From a virus: 45,553 nt of DNA. How positions within the stretch are numbered: position 1 is the first letter of the stretch; every line of letters starts with the position of its first letter. The DNA lies in IMG/VR virus record IMGVR_UViG_3300037961_002511, positions 1 through 45,553 of that record. One strand, 5' to 3'. The notes below the pieces were generated by a model, which had not been told where the DNA came from, did no database searches, and worked only from the letters and a program-made list of their open reading frames with translations. The translations under genes were made by a program, and so were the position numbers. This document shows positions 1 through 7,990 of the stretch, piece by piece.

Positions 1-1755
1 TTCTATTCCATGTCCACTTGTATATCCAATATGTGTTCTATCATCTCGAAGATTTACTGTTTTAACTAAATCTGCACTTGCATCTACGTGAAGTTGGTGT
101 GTTTGGTTTTGAGATTCTACTCTAAAATCTGAATTATGTCCACCTTCATTAAATGTTGCTCCATAATTAACAGACATTGGTGAACTAAAAGAAGTATTAC
201 CATAAACATTATGCGTTCCTGTGTTGGTTAAGTTATATCTTGTATTAGCTCCACCAGTTTGTAATAATAAACCATTGCTTGTTGCTTGTATATATAGATC
301 TTCTCCACTATGATAAATTTTTCCTTTTGGAACATTTAATGCACCAGCTTCACTTGCATCTATTTGCAATGCATTTACATTAGAACCACCATCATTTACT
401 CTAAAATAAATATCTTTATCTTGTGCATTGTTTGCTATATATAAACTATTACCAGTATCTTTTTCTATAAAACTATCACCTGTGCTGTTTAAATCTAGTA
501 CAGCAGTAGAACCACCAGTAATAGTAAGTTTGTTAGTTACACTACCACTTCTATTTACTTTTAGTTCTCCACCAGTATATGTTAGTTCTGATTCTCCATT
601 TAAAGCTGTTGAACTGCTAAATGTCGCTATTCTATTATTTGCACCATTCGCTACTGCTGATACTGCACCACTACTTTGAGAGTCTACATATGCCTTAACA
701 CTTTGTTGTGTAGGTAAGTGGTCAGCACTATCAGAAGCCATATCGTCTTCATCTTTAGTTGGAAGCCTATCTATATCAAAAGCTCCACTTGTAATTTTAC
801 TTGCTGGTAAATTTCCTACATAAGCAGCAGCTATAGCTGTTCCTTGCCATACACCAGTACTTATATTACCTGATGAATTAATTGAAAATCTTGTAGCACC
901 TGCAGTAGCATCGTATATACTCCAAGAGTCTGTATTATTAACTCCGACATTATACTGCTTTGCATCATTAAGGTATTGTATTTGTGCATTACCATTTACT
1001 TTATCGGTTTCTATTCTTAAATCTACATTATTAGAATCATCTTTTATGTGCATTTTTGTACTTGGTGTTGCAGTACCAATTCCAACTTTTCCACCATATG
1101 GTTGTAAATGCAGTTCTCCATCATTAGCACCGTTCCAAGTTTGCCATTGATATTCACCAGTAGCTATTCTTCTCATATAAGACATATCGTTAGTGCCACT
1201 ACCAATGTTTAAACCTGCACCTTGAATACTTAATCTAGGTGTACCACCTGTAGTATATGCTGACGTACCTCCAAGTACTAATGGAGTTGCTCCTTGTTTA
1301 AAATAACTAGTACCATCTGCGTGCATAAGAATTTCACCAGCAATATGTACTTGTGTAGTTTTCCAACTATTAGAACCTCCATCTGCAGATATTCTTACTT
1401 CTGCTCCACCAGTTGACGGCACTTTAAATAGTAAATCACCACCATTATCTTGTTGAAACTCCCAATTATAAGTTCCAAAAGTAGAATTATCTAATCTTAA
1501 TTGTGCATCAGTTAATTCTAAAAATGAACTAGCAAAAGTAAGTTGAGATTCAGAATTAATACCACCAGAACCATCGTCAGTAAGTAATTGATTGTTAGAT
1601 CCAGATGTAGTTGCACCACCGCCTATTTGACGATAATTGTCACCGTCGTTAATATATAGCTCAGTTGTACCTGTTCTATATCCTAACTCATAATGCTCTA
1701 AATCATTGCCTGAGGGTACACTGGACCCACGTTTAATCTTGATTATGTTAGACAT
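1..1755 (-). CDS. Tail fibre / receptor-binding protein, 3' end outside the window
   Basis: This open frame of 585 codons starts at ATG 1755 and runs off the left edge without a stop. The N-terminus (MSNIIKIKRGSSVPSG) matches the module that opens the next fibre gene. The body is rich in Gly, Ser, Thr and Asn, with beta-type repeats and the motif KVGIGTATPSTKMHIKD, which is common in phage tail fibres of the 'VGIGT-SP' type. It is the last gene of the leftward capsid and tail-fibre cluster, 8 nt after the previous stop. If the window is circular, the frame continues from base 45553 for eight codons to a TGA. Virion location and host-surface binding are inferred from family features and position. 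Confidence 0.8.
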   Translation of the reverse strand, partial: MSNIIKIKRGSSVPSGNDLEHYELGYRTGTTELYINDGDNYRQIGGGATTSGSNNQLLTDDGSGGINSESQLTFASSFLELTDAQLRLDNSTFGTYNWEFQQDNGGDLLFKVPSTGGAEVRISADGGSNSWKTTQVHIAGEILMHADGTSYFKQGATPLVLGGTSAYTTGGTPRLSIQGAGLNIGSGTNDMSYMRRIATGEYQWQTWNGANDGELHLQPYGGKVGIGTATPSTKMHIKDDSNNVDLRIETDKVNGNAQIQYLNDAKQYNVGVNNTDSWSIYDATAGATRFSINSSGNISTGVWQGTAIAAAYVGNLPASKITSGAFDIDRLPTKDEDDMASDSADHLPTQQSVKAYVDSQSSGAVSAVANGANNRIATFSSSTALNGESELTYTGGELKVNRSGSVTNKLTITGGSTAVLDLNSTGDSFIEKDTGNSLYIANNAQDKDIYFRVNDGGSNVNALQIDASEAGALNVPKGKIYHSGEDLYIQATSNGLLLQTGGANTRYNLTNTGTHNVYGNTSFSSPMSVNYGATFNEGGHNSDFRVESQNQTHQLHVDASADLVKTVNLRDDRTHIGYTSGHGIE

Positions 1756-1763
1756 TTAACTCC

Positions 1764-2771
1764 TTACGAATAACTACCACAGTCTATAGTAGAGCTTTCT
1801 AACGTTGCTTTAAAATTACCATTAGTAACTTGGAAATAATCAGTGTTATCTAAATTCTTCCATTCAATCTTAGGTGCACTAGCGTTTGTACCAACTGTTA
1901 ATCCAGCACCATCTACTCCTGGTGTGTTCGTTGCATCAGTTGGATCACCAGATTGATCACTAGCTACAACAATATTTTTATCTTCTACTGTTAATGTTGT
2001 AGATTCAATAGTAGTTGTAGCACCTTGTACAGTTAAAGTACCGCCAATATTCCAATTTCCTGACACTCCACAATTTCCTGCTAAAGTAATATTATTAGCA
2101 ATTTTATCTGCAGTTACTGCATCGTCTTGAATTGCATTTTCATCGACTGCATTATTTGCTAATTTAGCTGCAGTTACTGCATTATTAGCCAAAGCTGAGT
2201 TAGTTACAGCGTTAGATGCAATATTACCAACAACTACGGCATTATCTGCAATATCTCCAGCTTCAATACCATCAGCTGCAATACTTACTGCTCCACTTGA
2301 TACGCTAAAGTTTGTACTGTTAAAAGATGCTATACCTTTGTTAGACGCTGTTGCATCTTCTGCACTAATTGTTACATTTCCAGTAGATCCAGAAACGTCA
2401 ATACCTTCTCCAGCTACTGCTGTTGCTACATAATTACCAGTAGTTTCAGTTCCAAGTATAACACCACCATCTTTAATTTTTACTTTACCTGCAGTAACTT
2501 CAAAATTTTCACTTAAAAACCCTGCTTTACCTAAAGTTGGTGCAGAAGCATGAGCTGTTGCTGTTGGTGCTGCATTAAGAATATTTTGTTGAATATCTAC
2601 AATAAATCCTGAATTACTATTGTCTTTACCACCAATAAACAATTTACCTGCAGATCCATTATTATTTAGCCAGCCTAACTCTCCATAAGCTAACTGTGCA
2701 TTTACTCCTGTTCCAGAAGGAGCCGTAGTGCCGTCATAAGCACTTTTTTTAATCTGTATTACATTTGCCAT
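1764..2771 (-). CDS. Tail fibre protein with tandem decapeptide repeats
   Basis: The product has 335 residues. It opens with MANVIQIKKSAYDGT, similar to the start of the downstream fibre protein, so both may attach to the same tail site through a shared N-terminal module containing a YGELG-like stretch. Residues 171-230 are six tandem ten-residue repeats of the form xxxIAxNAVx, as seen in trimeric phage fibres. A Gly/Thr/Val-rich C-terminal part follows (GGTLTVQGATTTIESTTLTV). No enzymatic motif is visible. The gene lies in the late leftward cluster with an AGGAG-like ribosome site. The tail-fibre role is inferred from repeats and context. Confidence 0.75.
   Translation of the reverse strand: MANVIQIKKSAYDGTTAPSGTGVNAQLAYGELGWLNNNGSAGKLFIGGKDNSNSGFIVDIQQNILNAAPTATAHASAPTLGKAGFLSENFEVTAGKVKIKDGGVILGTETTGNYVATAVAGEGIDVSGSTGNVTISAEDATASNKGIASFNSTNFSVSSGAVSIAADGIEAGDIADNAVVVGNIASNAVTNSALANNAVTAAKLANNAVDENAIQDDAVTADKIANNITLAGNCGVSGNWNIGGTLTVQGATTTIESTTLTVEDKNIVVASDQSGDPTDATNTPGVDGAGLTVGTNASAPKIEWKNLDNTDYFQVTNGNFKATLESSTIDCGSYS
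2082..2261 (-). repeat. Six tandem decapeptide-coding repeats in a tail fibre gene
   Basis: Six consecutive 30-nt units encode AGDIADNAVV, VGNIASNAVT, NSALANNAVT, AAKLANNAVD, ENAIQDDAVT and ADKIANNITL. The period is exact and the Ile/Leu-Ala-x-Asn-Ala-Val core is kept, while bases have drifted. Such repeats usually form a repetitive fibre shaft. Confidence 0.85.
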
Positions 2772-2788
2772 TTTTTTCTCCTATGAGA

Positions 2789-3049
2789 CTAAAAGTCTCC
2801 TCCATATACGTTATTATCGTCAATCCATTTGCCACTACTACTATCATATTTTAATAGAGCATGATTTTGTGGACTTGTTAGATTTGTATCATCTAATTCG
2901 TTTAAATTAGTGTCTCCACTAAAATTTGTAGCAGATGTTATATTTACATCAGCTGATCCGTTATCATACTTAAAAGTACCATTATCATAAAATACTAATT
3001 TAGTATAAACGTCCTTAATTCTATTTGGTTTTGTTAAACTTCCACCCAT
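2789..3049 (-). CDS. Small virion-region protein of unknown function
   Basis: The product has 86 residues (MGGSLTKPNRIKDVYTK...). It is polar, Asp/Asn-rich and without Cys or membrane segments. The stretch YDNGTFKYDNGSADVNI suggests short beta strands. Its start ATG shares one base with the stop of the preceding 104-residue gene, so the two are translationally coupled. It sits immediately upstream of the two fibre genes, which suggests a fibre-associated or neck role. I do not recognise the family. Confidence 0.6.
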   Translation of the reverse strand: MGGSLTKPNRIKDVYTKLVFYDNGTFKYDNGSADVNITSATNFSGDTNLNELDDTNLTSPQNHALLKYDSSSGKWIDDNNVYGGDF

Positions 3050-3363
3050 TATGCGTTCATCCCCACATCGTTATAATTTGGTTCGTCAATATTTAATTGA
3101 TTTTGATAGGTATATGTATCAATATCAATGTTTGTAAAACTTGGATCAGATATATTAGGAATATCTGTATATATACTATTTGCTGCTACTTTTCTAGTTT
3201 CAGCAGATGCATCATCAGTAAAATTAGGATTAGCAATTAATGATTCATTAGTATATTGAGCATTTATATCATCTCCAAATCCATCAGACATTTCATCAAA
3301 TGTTGAATTTACAGAATTAAAAAACTGTAATCCTAGTTGTCCTTTTATCCAATTATTAGCCAT
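3049..3363 (-). CDS. Small virion-region protein of unknown function
   Basis: The product has 104 residues (MANNWIKGQLGLQFFNS...), is acidic and is rich in Asn, Asp and Thr, with no obvious motif. It starts in a TAATG overlap with the upstream Lys-rich peptide gene and ends in a one-base overlap with the next gene. It therefore belongs to a tightly coupled group between the head-tail adaptors and the fibres. The context favours a minor tail or fibre-attachment protein, but this is inference only. Confidence 0.6.
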   Translation of the reverse strand: MANNWIKGQLGLQFFNSVNSTFDEMSDGFGDDINAQYTNESLIANPNFTDDASAETRKVAANSIYTDIPNISDPSFTNIDIDTYTYQNQLNIDEPNYNDVGMNA

Positions 3364-3464
3364 TACTTCTTTTTCTTTTTTTTCTTTAATTTATTCATAG
3401 CTCTTTTTGCTGCTGCTTTACCTCTTTTGGTGTATGAATATTTTTTTCCTGCTACTTTTGGCAT
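3363..3464 (-). CDS. 33-residue Lys-rich peptide
   Basis: ATG 3464 is preceded by AAGGAGA at good spacing. The frame encodes MPKVAGKKYSYTKRGKAAAK, then a tail ending in seven Lys, and stops in a TAATG overlap with the next gene. From memory, short proteins opening MPxVxGKKxxYTxxG recur in structural regions of many aquatic phages, though their role is not established. The strong ribosome site and exact coupling support a real gene. The charge suggests nucleic-acid or capsid contact (inference). Confidence 0.7.
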   Translation of the reverse strand: MPKVAGKKYSYTKRGKAAAKRAMNKLKKKKKKK

Positions 3465-3475
3465 ATCATTCTCCT

Positions 3476-3889
3476 TTACATATCGTGTTGTCTAACTTGA
3501 AAAGAACCACTTATTCTTCCTCTGTTAGCAAACGTTTTACCTTCTTTAATTCCTTTTTCATACTTTCTTTCAAAATATACAGCCATATTAGGATCTGCTT
3601 TTTGTTCATATCCTAATTGTATAGCTCTATCTACTATGTACTGATGAAACTGACTTGGTATTTCTGGAATATCTGTTAAGTCAGCACCATCTACATCTAG
3701 AGTTTTTAATGGATCTGGTTTTTTATAATAAAAAAGTGTAACTTCATATACACCATCTGGTGATTTAAATCTATTTTTTTCTGTTGTTAATGAATCTAAT
3801 AAAGCTATTCCAATAGAATCACGTTCAGTCCACCATACATGCTGTTTAGTAGCATTAGTATAAATTCTGCTATAATTTGTAGTTGCCAT
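3476..3889 (-). CDS. Probable head-tail connector / minor tail protein
   Basis: The product has 137 residues (MATTNYSRIYTNATKQHVWW...). The central part EVTLFYYKKPDPLKTLDVDG and the segment IPSQFHQYIVDRAIQLGYEQ resemble small adaptor or neck proteins that carry a helix after a beta region. It lies third in a run of three genes (283, 92 and 137 residues) between the capsid and fibre genes, where short-tailed phages place connectors. It shares one base with the stop of the preceding gene. The family cannot be named from sequence alone. Confidence 0.5.
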   Translation of the reverse strand: MATTNYSRIYTNATKQHVWWTERDSIGIALLDSLTTEKNRFKSPDGVYEVTLFYYKKPDPLKTLDVDGADLTDIPEIPSQFHQYIVDRAIQLGYEQKADPNMAVYFERKYEKGIKEGKTFANRGRISGSFQVRQHDM

Positions 3890-4167
3890 TAGTCAATATC
3901 CCTATATTTTGGTCTACCTATTAATCTTTTAATTTCATAAGTATCACCGTCTTCGTTTTTAAAGTCAACTGACTTTATTTCTAAAATTTCATCTTTTAAT
4001 CCATAAAATCTTTGCCCAGAAACTGTATTAAATTTTGTAGCTCCATCTAAAATTAATGTTCTAGCACAAAACTCATCTTGAGCTTGATTACACAATGTAA
4101 TAATTTCATTTTCTGATAATTCAGGATGATGTTTTTGTACGTATTCAATCATTTGCTGTAATTTCAT
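3889..4167 (-). CDS. Probable head-tail adaptor, small
   Basis: The product has 92 residues. The N-terminal helices (MKLQQMIEYVQKHHPELSEN and IITLCNQAQDEFCARTL) are followed by a short beta-rich part (GQRFYGLKDEILEIKSVDF). This helix-then-strand arrangement is typical of connector subunits that assemble as rings under the portal. It overlaps the preceding gene by four bases. The assignment is structural-pattern inference plus position. Confidence 0.5.
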   Translation of the reverse strand: MKLQQMIEYVQKHHPELSENEIITLCNQAQDEFCARTLILDGATKFNTVSGQRFYGLKDEILEIKSVDFKNEDGDTYEIKRLIGRPKYRDID

Positions 4168-5015
4168 TCTCCGCCTCCTGAACCTAGTGGTATATAACTA
4201 CCTAACCATTGTATTAATTCTTGTTGCAATTTAACATATTGAGATTCATGCCAATTATATTGCGTGCTAGAAGAACCTAATTCTGTTTGATATGCTCCTA
4301 AATAAGAAGCTATATTATTTAACATAGCTGTAGCTAATTCTACATCTTCATCTGCTAAATAATCTCCTACCATATCCCACCATTTATCATAATCTAATCT
4401 ATCAACATCTTGTTCAACATCACCTGCTTCAATTTTAGTTAATTCTCCAACTGTAGTATTTCCTGCAACATTAGGCTCAACTATGTCATGCATTTTTTTT
4501 CTGATACATTGCATAGCAGAATATAATATAACTCCACGTTCATACTCTTTAGGAAAATTATCTATATCGCCACTATTTTGATTATGCGTAACACTGCTAT
4601 CTGGTTCAATAACTTGCAATTCTCCAAATTCACTAGCAGTTGGATCTGGATAAATAAATAATTTTCCATTCTGTATATAATACTTAGGTCCATATTTATT
4701 AGTAAAATATATACTGTTTGTATCACTTAAATCATATTTTCTAATGTTAGGTATTCTTTGACATAATCTTTTTTTATTATTACCTGAATCATTATCTTTT
4801 CTTACTACTTCTGTAATATTTAAAACATTATCAAGACTATATCCGTTACCATTAGTAACATCTACACTTTTAGTTAATTGATGTACAATAGAATCATTTT
4901 GCATTAATGCTTTTGTAATAAACCTAACTCCTTCTGGTAAAAAAACATTTAAATCTGTTTTTTCATCAGCTGTTAAAGTTCCAGTAATTGCCTCTACTTC
5001 AGTTAAAAAACTCAT
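4164..5015 (-). CDS. Probable head-tail adaptor / tail completion protein
   Basis: The product has 283 residues. The N-terminus (MSFLTEVEAITGTLTADEKT) is helical. A beta region includes YGPKYYIQNGKLFIYPDPT, then a helical part includes FPKEYERGVILYSAMQCIRK. The latter is like the C-terminal helix of gp4/gp10-type adaptors, in which residues after a PxEY-like turn dock on the portal. It overlaps the next gene by four bases and follows the 174-residue gene by five. I infer a neck role from layout and fold pattern; no catalytic motif is seen. Confidence 0.55.
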   Translation of the reverse strand: MSFLTEVEAITGTLTADEKTDLNVFLPEGVRFITKALMQNDSIVHQLTKSVDVTNGNGYSLDNVLNITEVVRKDNDSGNNKKRLCQRIPNIRKYDLSDTNSIYFTNKYGPKYYIQNGKLFIYPDPTASEFGELQVIEPDSSVTHNQNSGDIDNFPKEYERGVILYSAMQCIRKKMHDIVEPNVAGNTTVGELTKIEAGDVEQDVDRLDYDKWWDMVGDYLADEDVELATAMLNNIASYLGAYQTELGSSSTQYNWHESQYVKLQQELIQWLGSYIPLGSGGGE

Positions 5016-5020
5016 TCTAC

Positions 5021-5545
5021 TTAAACCTTACGCCTTACTTCTTTCATACCACCAAGAATGTTAGTTTTCTCAGTTTTAGCAGATAAAACCTCTGCGTCTG
5101 ATGCATCAAATTTACGACCGCCTTTATATCCTTTTCCATAAGGATCATCAGCAAAACCAAAAGCTTCACTTATAAAACCTTTTTGCCCTTCTAATGCACT
5201 AGATGGTCTATTTCTTACTTTACTATAACTTGCTACCATTCCTTCAGTAACACCTGATTTATCTTCTGGATAATAACGTAACTCTCTACCTACTTTTCTA
5301 GTATCGCCCATAAGTTGATCAATAGATGACGATGTGTCCATTCTACCTTTTCTAACTAATTCACTGTAAGCACTTTTGCCTCTTTTACCAGCAGTTTTAT
5401 CCCAATCTAACATTGCTGCTCTTTTTTGTAAAGAACCTAATGTTCCTCCAGCTCTTTCAATAGGAGTCATTGGTCTAGTACGGTTTACTTTAATTGTTTT
5501 TTCTCCGCCTAATAACTTTCTTCCTAATTGTCTAAAAACGCCCAT
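5021..5545 (-). CDS. Basic virion-region protein of unknown function
   Basis: The product has 174 residues (MGVFRQLGRKLLGGEKTIKV...) and is rich in Arg, Lys and Gly, especially in the first 60 residues, with a short hydrophobic-basic N-terminal helix. It begins about 57 nt after the capsid stop, across a strong stem-loop, and has an AAGGAGAG ribosome site. Its place directly after the capsid gene would suit a head-decoration, core or DNA-contacting protein. I do not recognise the family. Confidence 0.55.
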   Translation of the reverse strand: MGVFRQLGRKLLGGEKTIKVNRTRPMTPIERAGGTLGSLQKRAAMLDWDKTAGKRGKSAYSELVRKGRMDTSSSIDQLMGDTRKVGRELRYYPEDKSGVTEGMVASYSKVRNRPSSALEGQKGFISEAFGFADDPYGKGYKGGRKFDASDAEVLSAKTEKTNILGGMKEVRRKV

Positions 5546-5562
5546 ATCTCTCTCCTTAAATT

Positions 5563-5586
5563 GGGGGAGTATATTTCAACTCCCCC
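5563..5586 (-). terminator. Stem-loop directly after the capsid gene
   Basis: GGGGGAGT (5563-5570) pairs perfectly with ACTCCCCC (5579-5586), giving an 8-bp GC-rich stem and an 8-nt loop. In the leftward transcript it stands 16 nt after the capsid stop and is followed only by AATTT. It is probably a partial terminator or 3' stabiliser that raises capsid mRNA relative to downstream genes. Confidence 0.6.
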
Positions 5587-5601
5587 TGTTTATATTAACT
5601 A

Positions 5602-7056
5602 TTAGCTAAATTTCAATACAGTGTGTGTTTCTGGTAATTGAATTTCAAGACCTGCTTCTGTAAGAATCATGTCTTTTCTACCGTCAACATCTCTGTCTTG
5701 TACGTTAGTAATAATTTGAGTATCACGTGATACACCGTTACCCATTAAAGGACGGTATGCTACATTATTTAAATCAATCATGATAGCTGTATCTTCATGG
5801 AATCCTCTAAATAGTGGTTCTAAAACAAAGTTTAGATTACCATATAGAGTTGATACACGTGTCACAAGGTGACCAAATTGGCCATCTACGTTCTGCATGT
5901 CAATTCCACTTCCTGTCATACTGTTAGCACTCATTGTATTACCCAAGAATGACTCACCACCTAGTTTATTCAACCATGATAGTACTTTTCTTGAAGCCAA
6001 TACTAGCTTTTCACCACTGTTTCCAGATTCTGGTGAGAAAACGTCTTGCATAGCATCAATGAAGTGATCGTAATTAGCTGAAGCATATGCGAAAGTTTTC
6101 ACTTTACCATTTTGTTCAGTATAAGGTACGATTCCATGTGTTCTACGAATTGGTCCTCCGCCATCAACATCTAGATCGTCTGTTCCAACACCAAATAACA
6201 TAGCGTGCTCAAGATCCATTTTATGTTCCATAAGTTTTTCTTGATATACTCTCATGTATTCGTTTGAAACTCCACGATAACGTGTAGCTAGAGCTGTACC
6301 AGAGAATAGAGGTACTGCAGTCTTAAAGATTTGACAGTATCCTTCTCTGTTATAGAATTGATCGTGCCAACCATCTGGGTCTTTTGTTCCCTCAGCAAAA
6401 GCTGTACCAACTACTTGACCATCTGCATCAGCTCTAAAAATTAATTTAGATGCATCTGCTGGTTCTTGCTCTCCTGCTGTTGCTGCTTCTTCACCATCTC
6501 CTGTACGAGTTGGTTTAAGCATTAACTTTAAGAAAGTTGCAGTTTTGATTTTCACTTTTAATGAAGATGTTTTTTCGATCTCTCCTACTTTATAATATGC
6601 AATTGCATCTGGTTCTGCTGCATCATTTCCACCACTAGCGTCTGCGTCATAATCACATTCGATAGCTAAGATTTGATCTGCAAGTAAGAACTCAGGAGCA
6701 ACTGGTGTGCTCACACTTCTTCCGAATTTGTCATATTTACAATCAACGTATAGATTCTTCCCTGAAGCAATATCTAAGCCAGTATTATCGGCTCCTGCGG
6801 CATCTGAAGTAACCGCTGTTTCAACTTGGAAGTTTCTACGTTGCCACTGGTGTCTCTGTTCTAAGAACTTAAACACTGGATCGTCTGTAGGCACTTTAGC
6901 AACCATTGACAAATAAGTGAAGAAAGGTGATTGAGCAGGTGCTAATTCAGCAATTCTCTCGCCAAAGTTAAAAATTCTTCTATCGTTATTGATAGAAGTA
7001 CCTTGTACGTTAGAGGCATTATTTACACCTGTGATTGTACTAGTATATACACTCAT
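5602..7056 (-). CDS. Major capsid protein
   Basis: The product has 484 residues. The assignment rests on position (after portal and scaffold, before adaptors), length, and a typical capsid pattern. The N-terminal arm is MSVYTSTITGVNNASNVQGT. Next comes a helical stretch ELAPAQSPFFTYLSMVAKVP, then an acidic insertion rich in Ala, Gly and Asp (about residues 130-215). The second half contains a conserved-looking MEHKMDLEHAMLFG helix and the ending GLEIQLPETHTVLKFS. The gene is visibly richer in G+C than its neighbours, as often seen for the most highly expressed virion gene. A GGGG-type ribosome site precedes ATG 7056. The HK97-like fold is expected but not shown here. Confidence 0.8.
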   Translation of the reverse strand: MSVYTSTITGVNNASNVQGTSINNDRRIFNFGERIAELAPAQSPFFTYLSMVAKVPTDDPVFKFLEQRHQWQRRNFQVETAVTSDAAGADNTGLDIASGKNLYVDCKYDKFGRSVSTPVAPEFLLADQILAIECDYDADASGGNDAAEPDAIAYYKVGEIEKTSSLKVKIKTATFLKLMLKPTRTGDGEEAATAGEQEPADASKLIFRADADGQVVGTAFAEGTKDPDGWHDQFYNREGYCQIFKTAVPLFSGTALATRYRGVSNEYMRVYQEKLMEHKMDLEHAMLFGVGTDDLDVDGGGPIRRTHGIVPYTEQNGKVKTFAYASANYDHFIDAMQDVFSPESGNSGEKLVLASRKVLSWLNKLGGESFLGNTMSANSMTGSGIDMQNVDGQFGHLVTRVSTLYGNLNFVLEPLFRGFHEDTAIMIDLNNVAYRPLMGNGVSRDTQIITNVQDRDVDGRKDMILTEAGLEIQLPETHTVLKFS

Positions 7057-7075
7057 TGTATTTCCCCTTTTTTAA

Positions 7076-7978
7076 TTAAAACGGATTCTTTTTATTGAAA
7101 TTTCCAATCATAGAATCCATCATTTGATCTTCTACTTTTTTGTTTGACTGCACATTAGCTCCAGGTTGTACCCCTAATGGCTGGGGAACAGTTAAGTTTC
7201 TTTGTCTATTTTCCATTTGTGCCACCTTTTGTTGAACCTCAGGTCTTTGTTCTCTATTGATTACTTGACCTGCATTAGCTCTGTTTCCTCTACGGATTTG
7301 GTGTAATTGCACTAAATTGTCTAAAGACAACGAAGATGGATCGTTCATAACTTCTACAAAGTCAGCTGCTTCTGGAGCAGTATAAGAATATTTAGATTGT
7401 AGCTCTGTCATAACCTGTTGGTTACGTAGTGCCATTTGTCTGTTTTTTTCTTGTATTGCTGCAGATTGTTCTCTTTGAGTTTCAGCATATTCCATGTATT
7501 CAGCTAAGTCGTCCACATATTGATCTTTTTGAGATAGATACTTTGCAGAATCACTCTCTGGATCATCTAGAGCTTCAGAATGACTAAATCCAGCAGGCTT
7601 TCTAGGTTTAATAGGTTTTTCAACTTTATCTATTTCCTGTCTAGCTGGTTCTTGAGGAGCTTCTCTTTGAGCTGACAATGCAGCTACTTGAGTTTTTAAC
7701 TCATCAATTTCACTTTGTCTTTTATCTGCTTGACTTTGCCAGTATTGAAACTGACTATTGTCATCCTTTGGATCTACAGGTGCTTGAACTGGTTCCGAAG
7801 GTTCCACCCCTAAAAAATCTGGTTGCTGTTCAGTAGTGTCTGTTGCAACAAACTCTTCTACAGCAGGTCCTCCAAAAATTTCAGTAAAGATGTCTTCTTG
7901 TAAACCAGAATCGTTTGCAGTCGATTGTTCTGGCTGTTGTCCTTGCATCTGGTCCATGTTTTCTGTATTATTTGCCAT
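7076..7978 (-). CDS. Probable capsid scaffolding protein
   Basis: The product has 300 residues and is strongly biased to Gln, Glu, Asp and Pro. A predicted coiled coil spans about residues 85-190 (SQADKRQSEIDELKTQVAAL and AEYMEYAETQREQSAAIQEK), and the C-terminus is short and basic (GNFNKKNPF). Scaffolding proteins commonly have an acidic or Gln-rich start, a long helix and a basic capsid-binding tail. The gene lies exactly between portal and capsid, the usual scaffold position, with 12 and 19 nt spacing. No protease motif is evident. Confidence 0.7.
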   Translation of the reverse strand: MANNTENMDQMQGQQPEQSTANDSGLQEDIFTEIFGGPAVEEFVATDTTEQQPDFLGVEPSEPVQAPVDPKDDNSQFQYWQSQADKRQSEIDELKTQVAALSAQREAPQEPARQEIDKVEKPIKPRKPAGFSHSEALDDPESDSAKYLSQKDQYVDDLAEYMEYAETQREQSAAIQEKNRQMALRNQQVMTELQSKYSYTAPEAADFVEVMNDPSSLSLDNLVQLHQIRRGNRANAGQVINREQRPEVQQKVAQMENRQRNLTVPQPLGVQPGANVQSNKKVEDQMMDSMIGNFNKKNPF

Positions 7979-7990
7979 TTTATTCCCTTC

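Noticed and set aside
428-679. Plus-strand open frame of 83 codons
   Set aside because: It is the antisense shadow of the tail fibre gene and has no ribosome site or coding character of its own.
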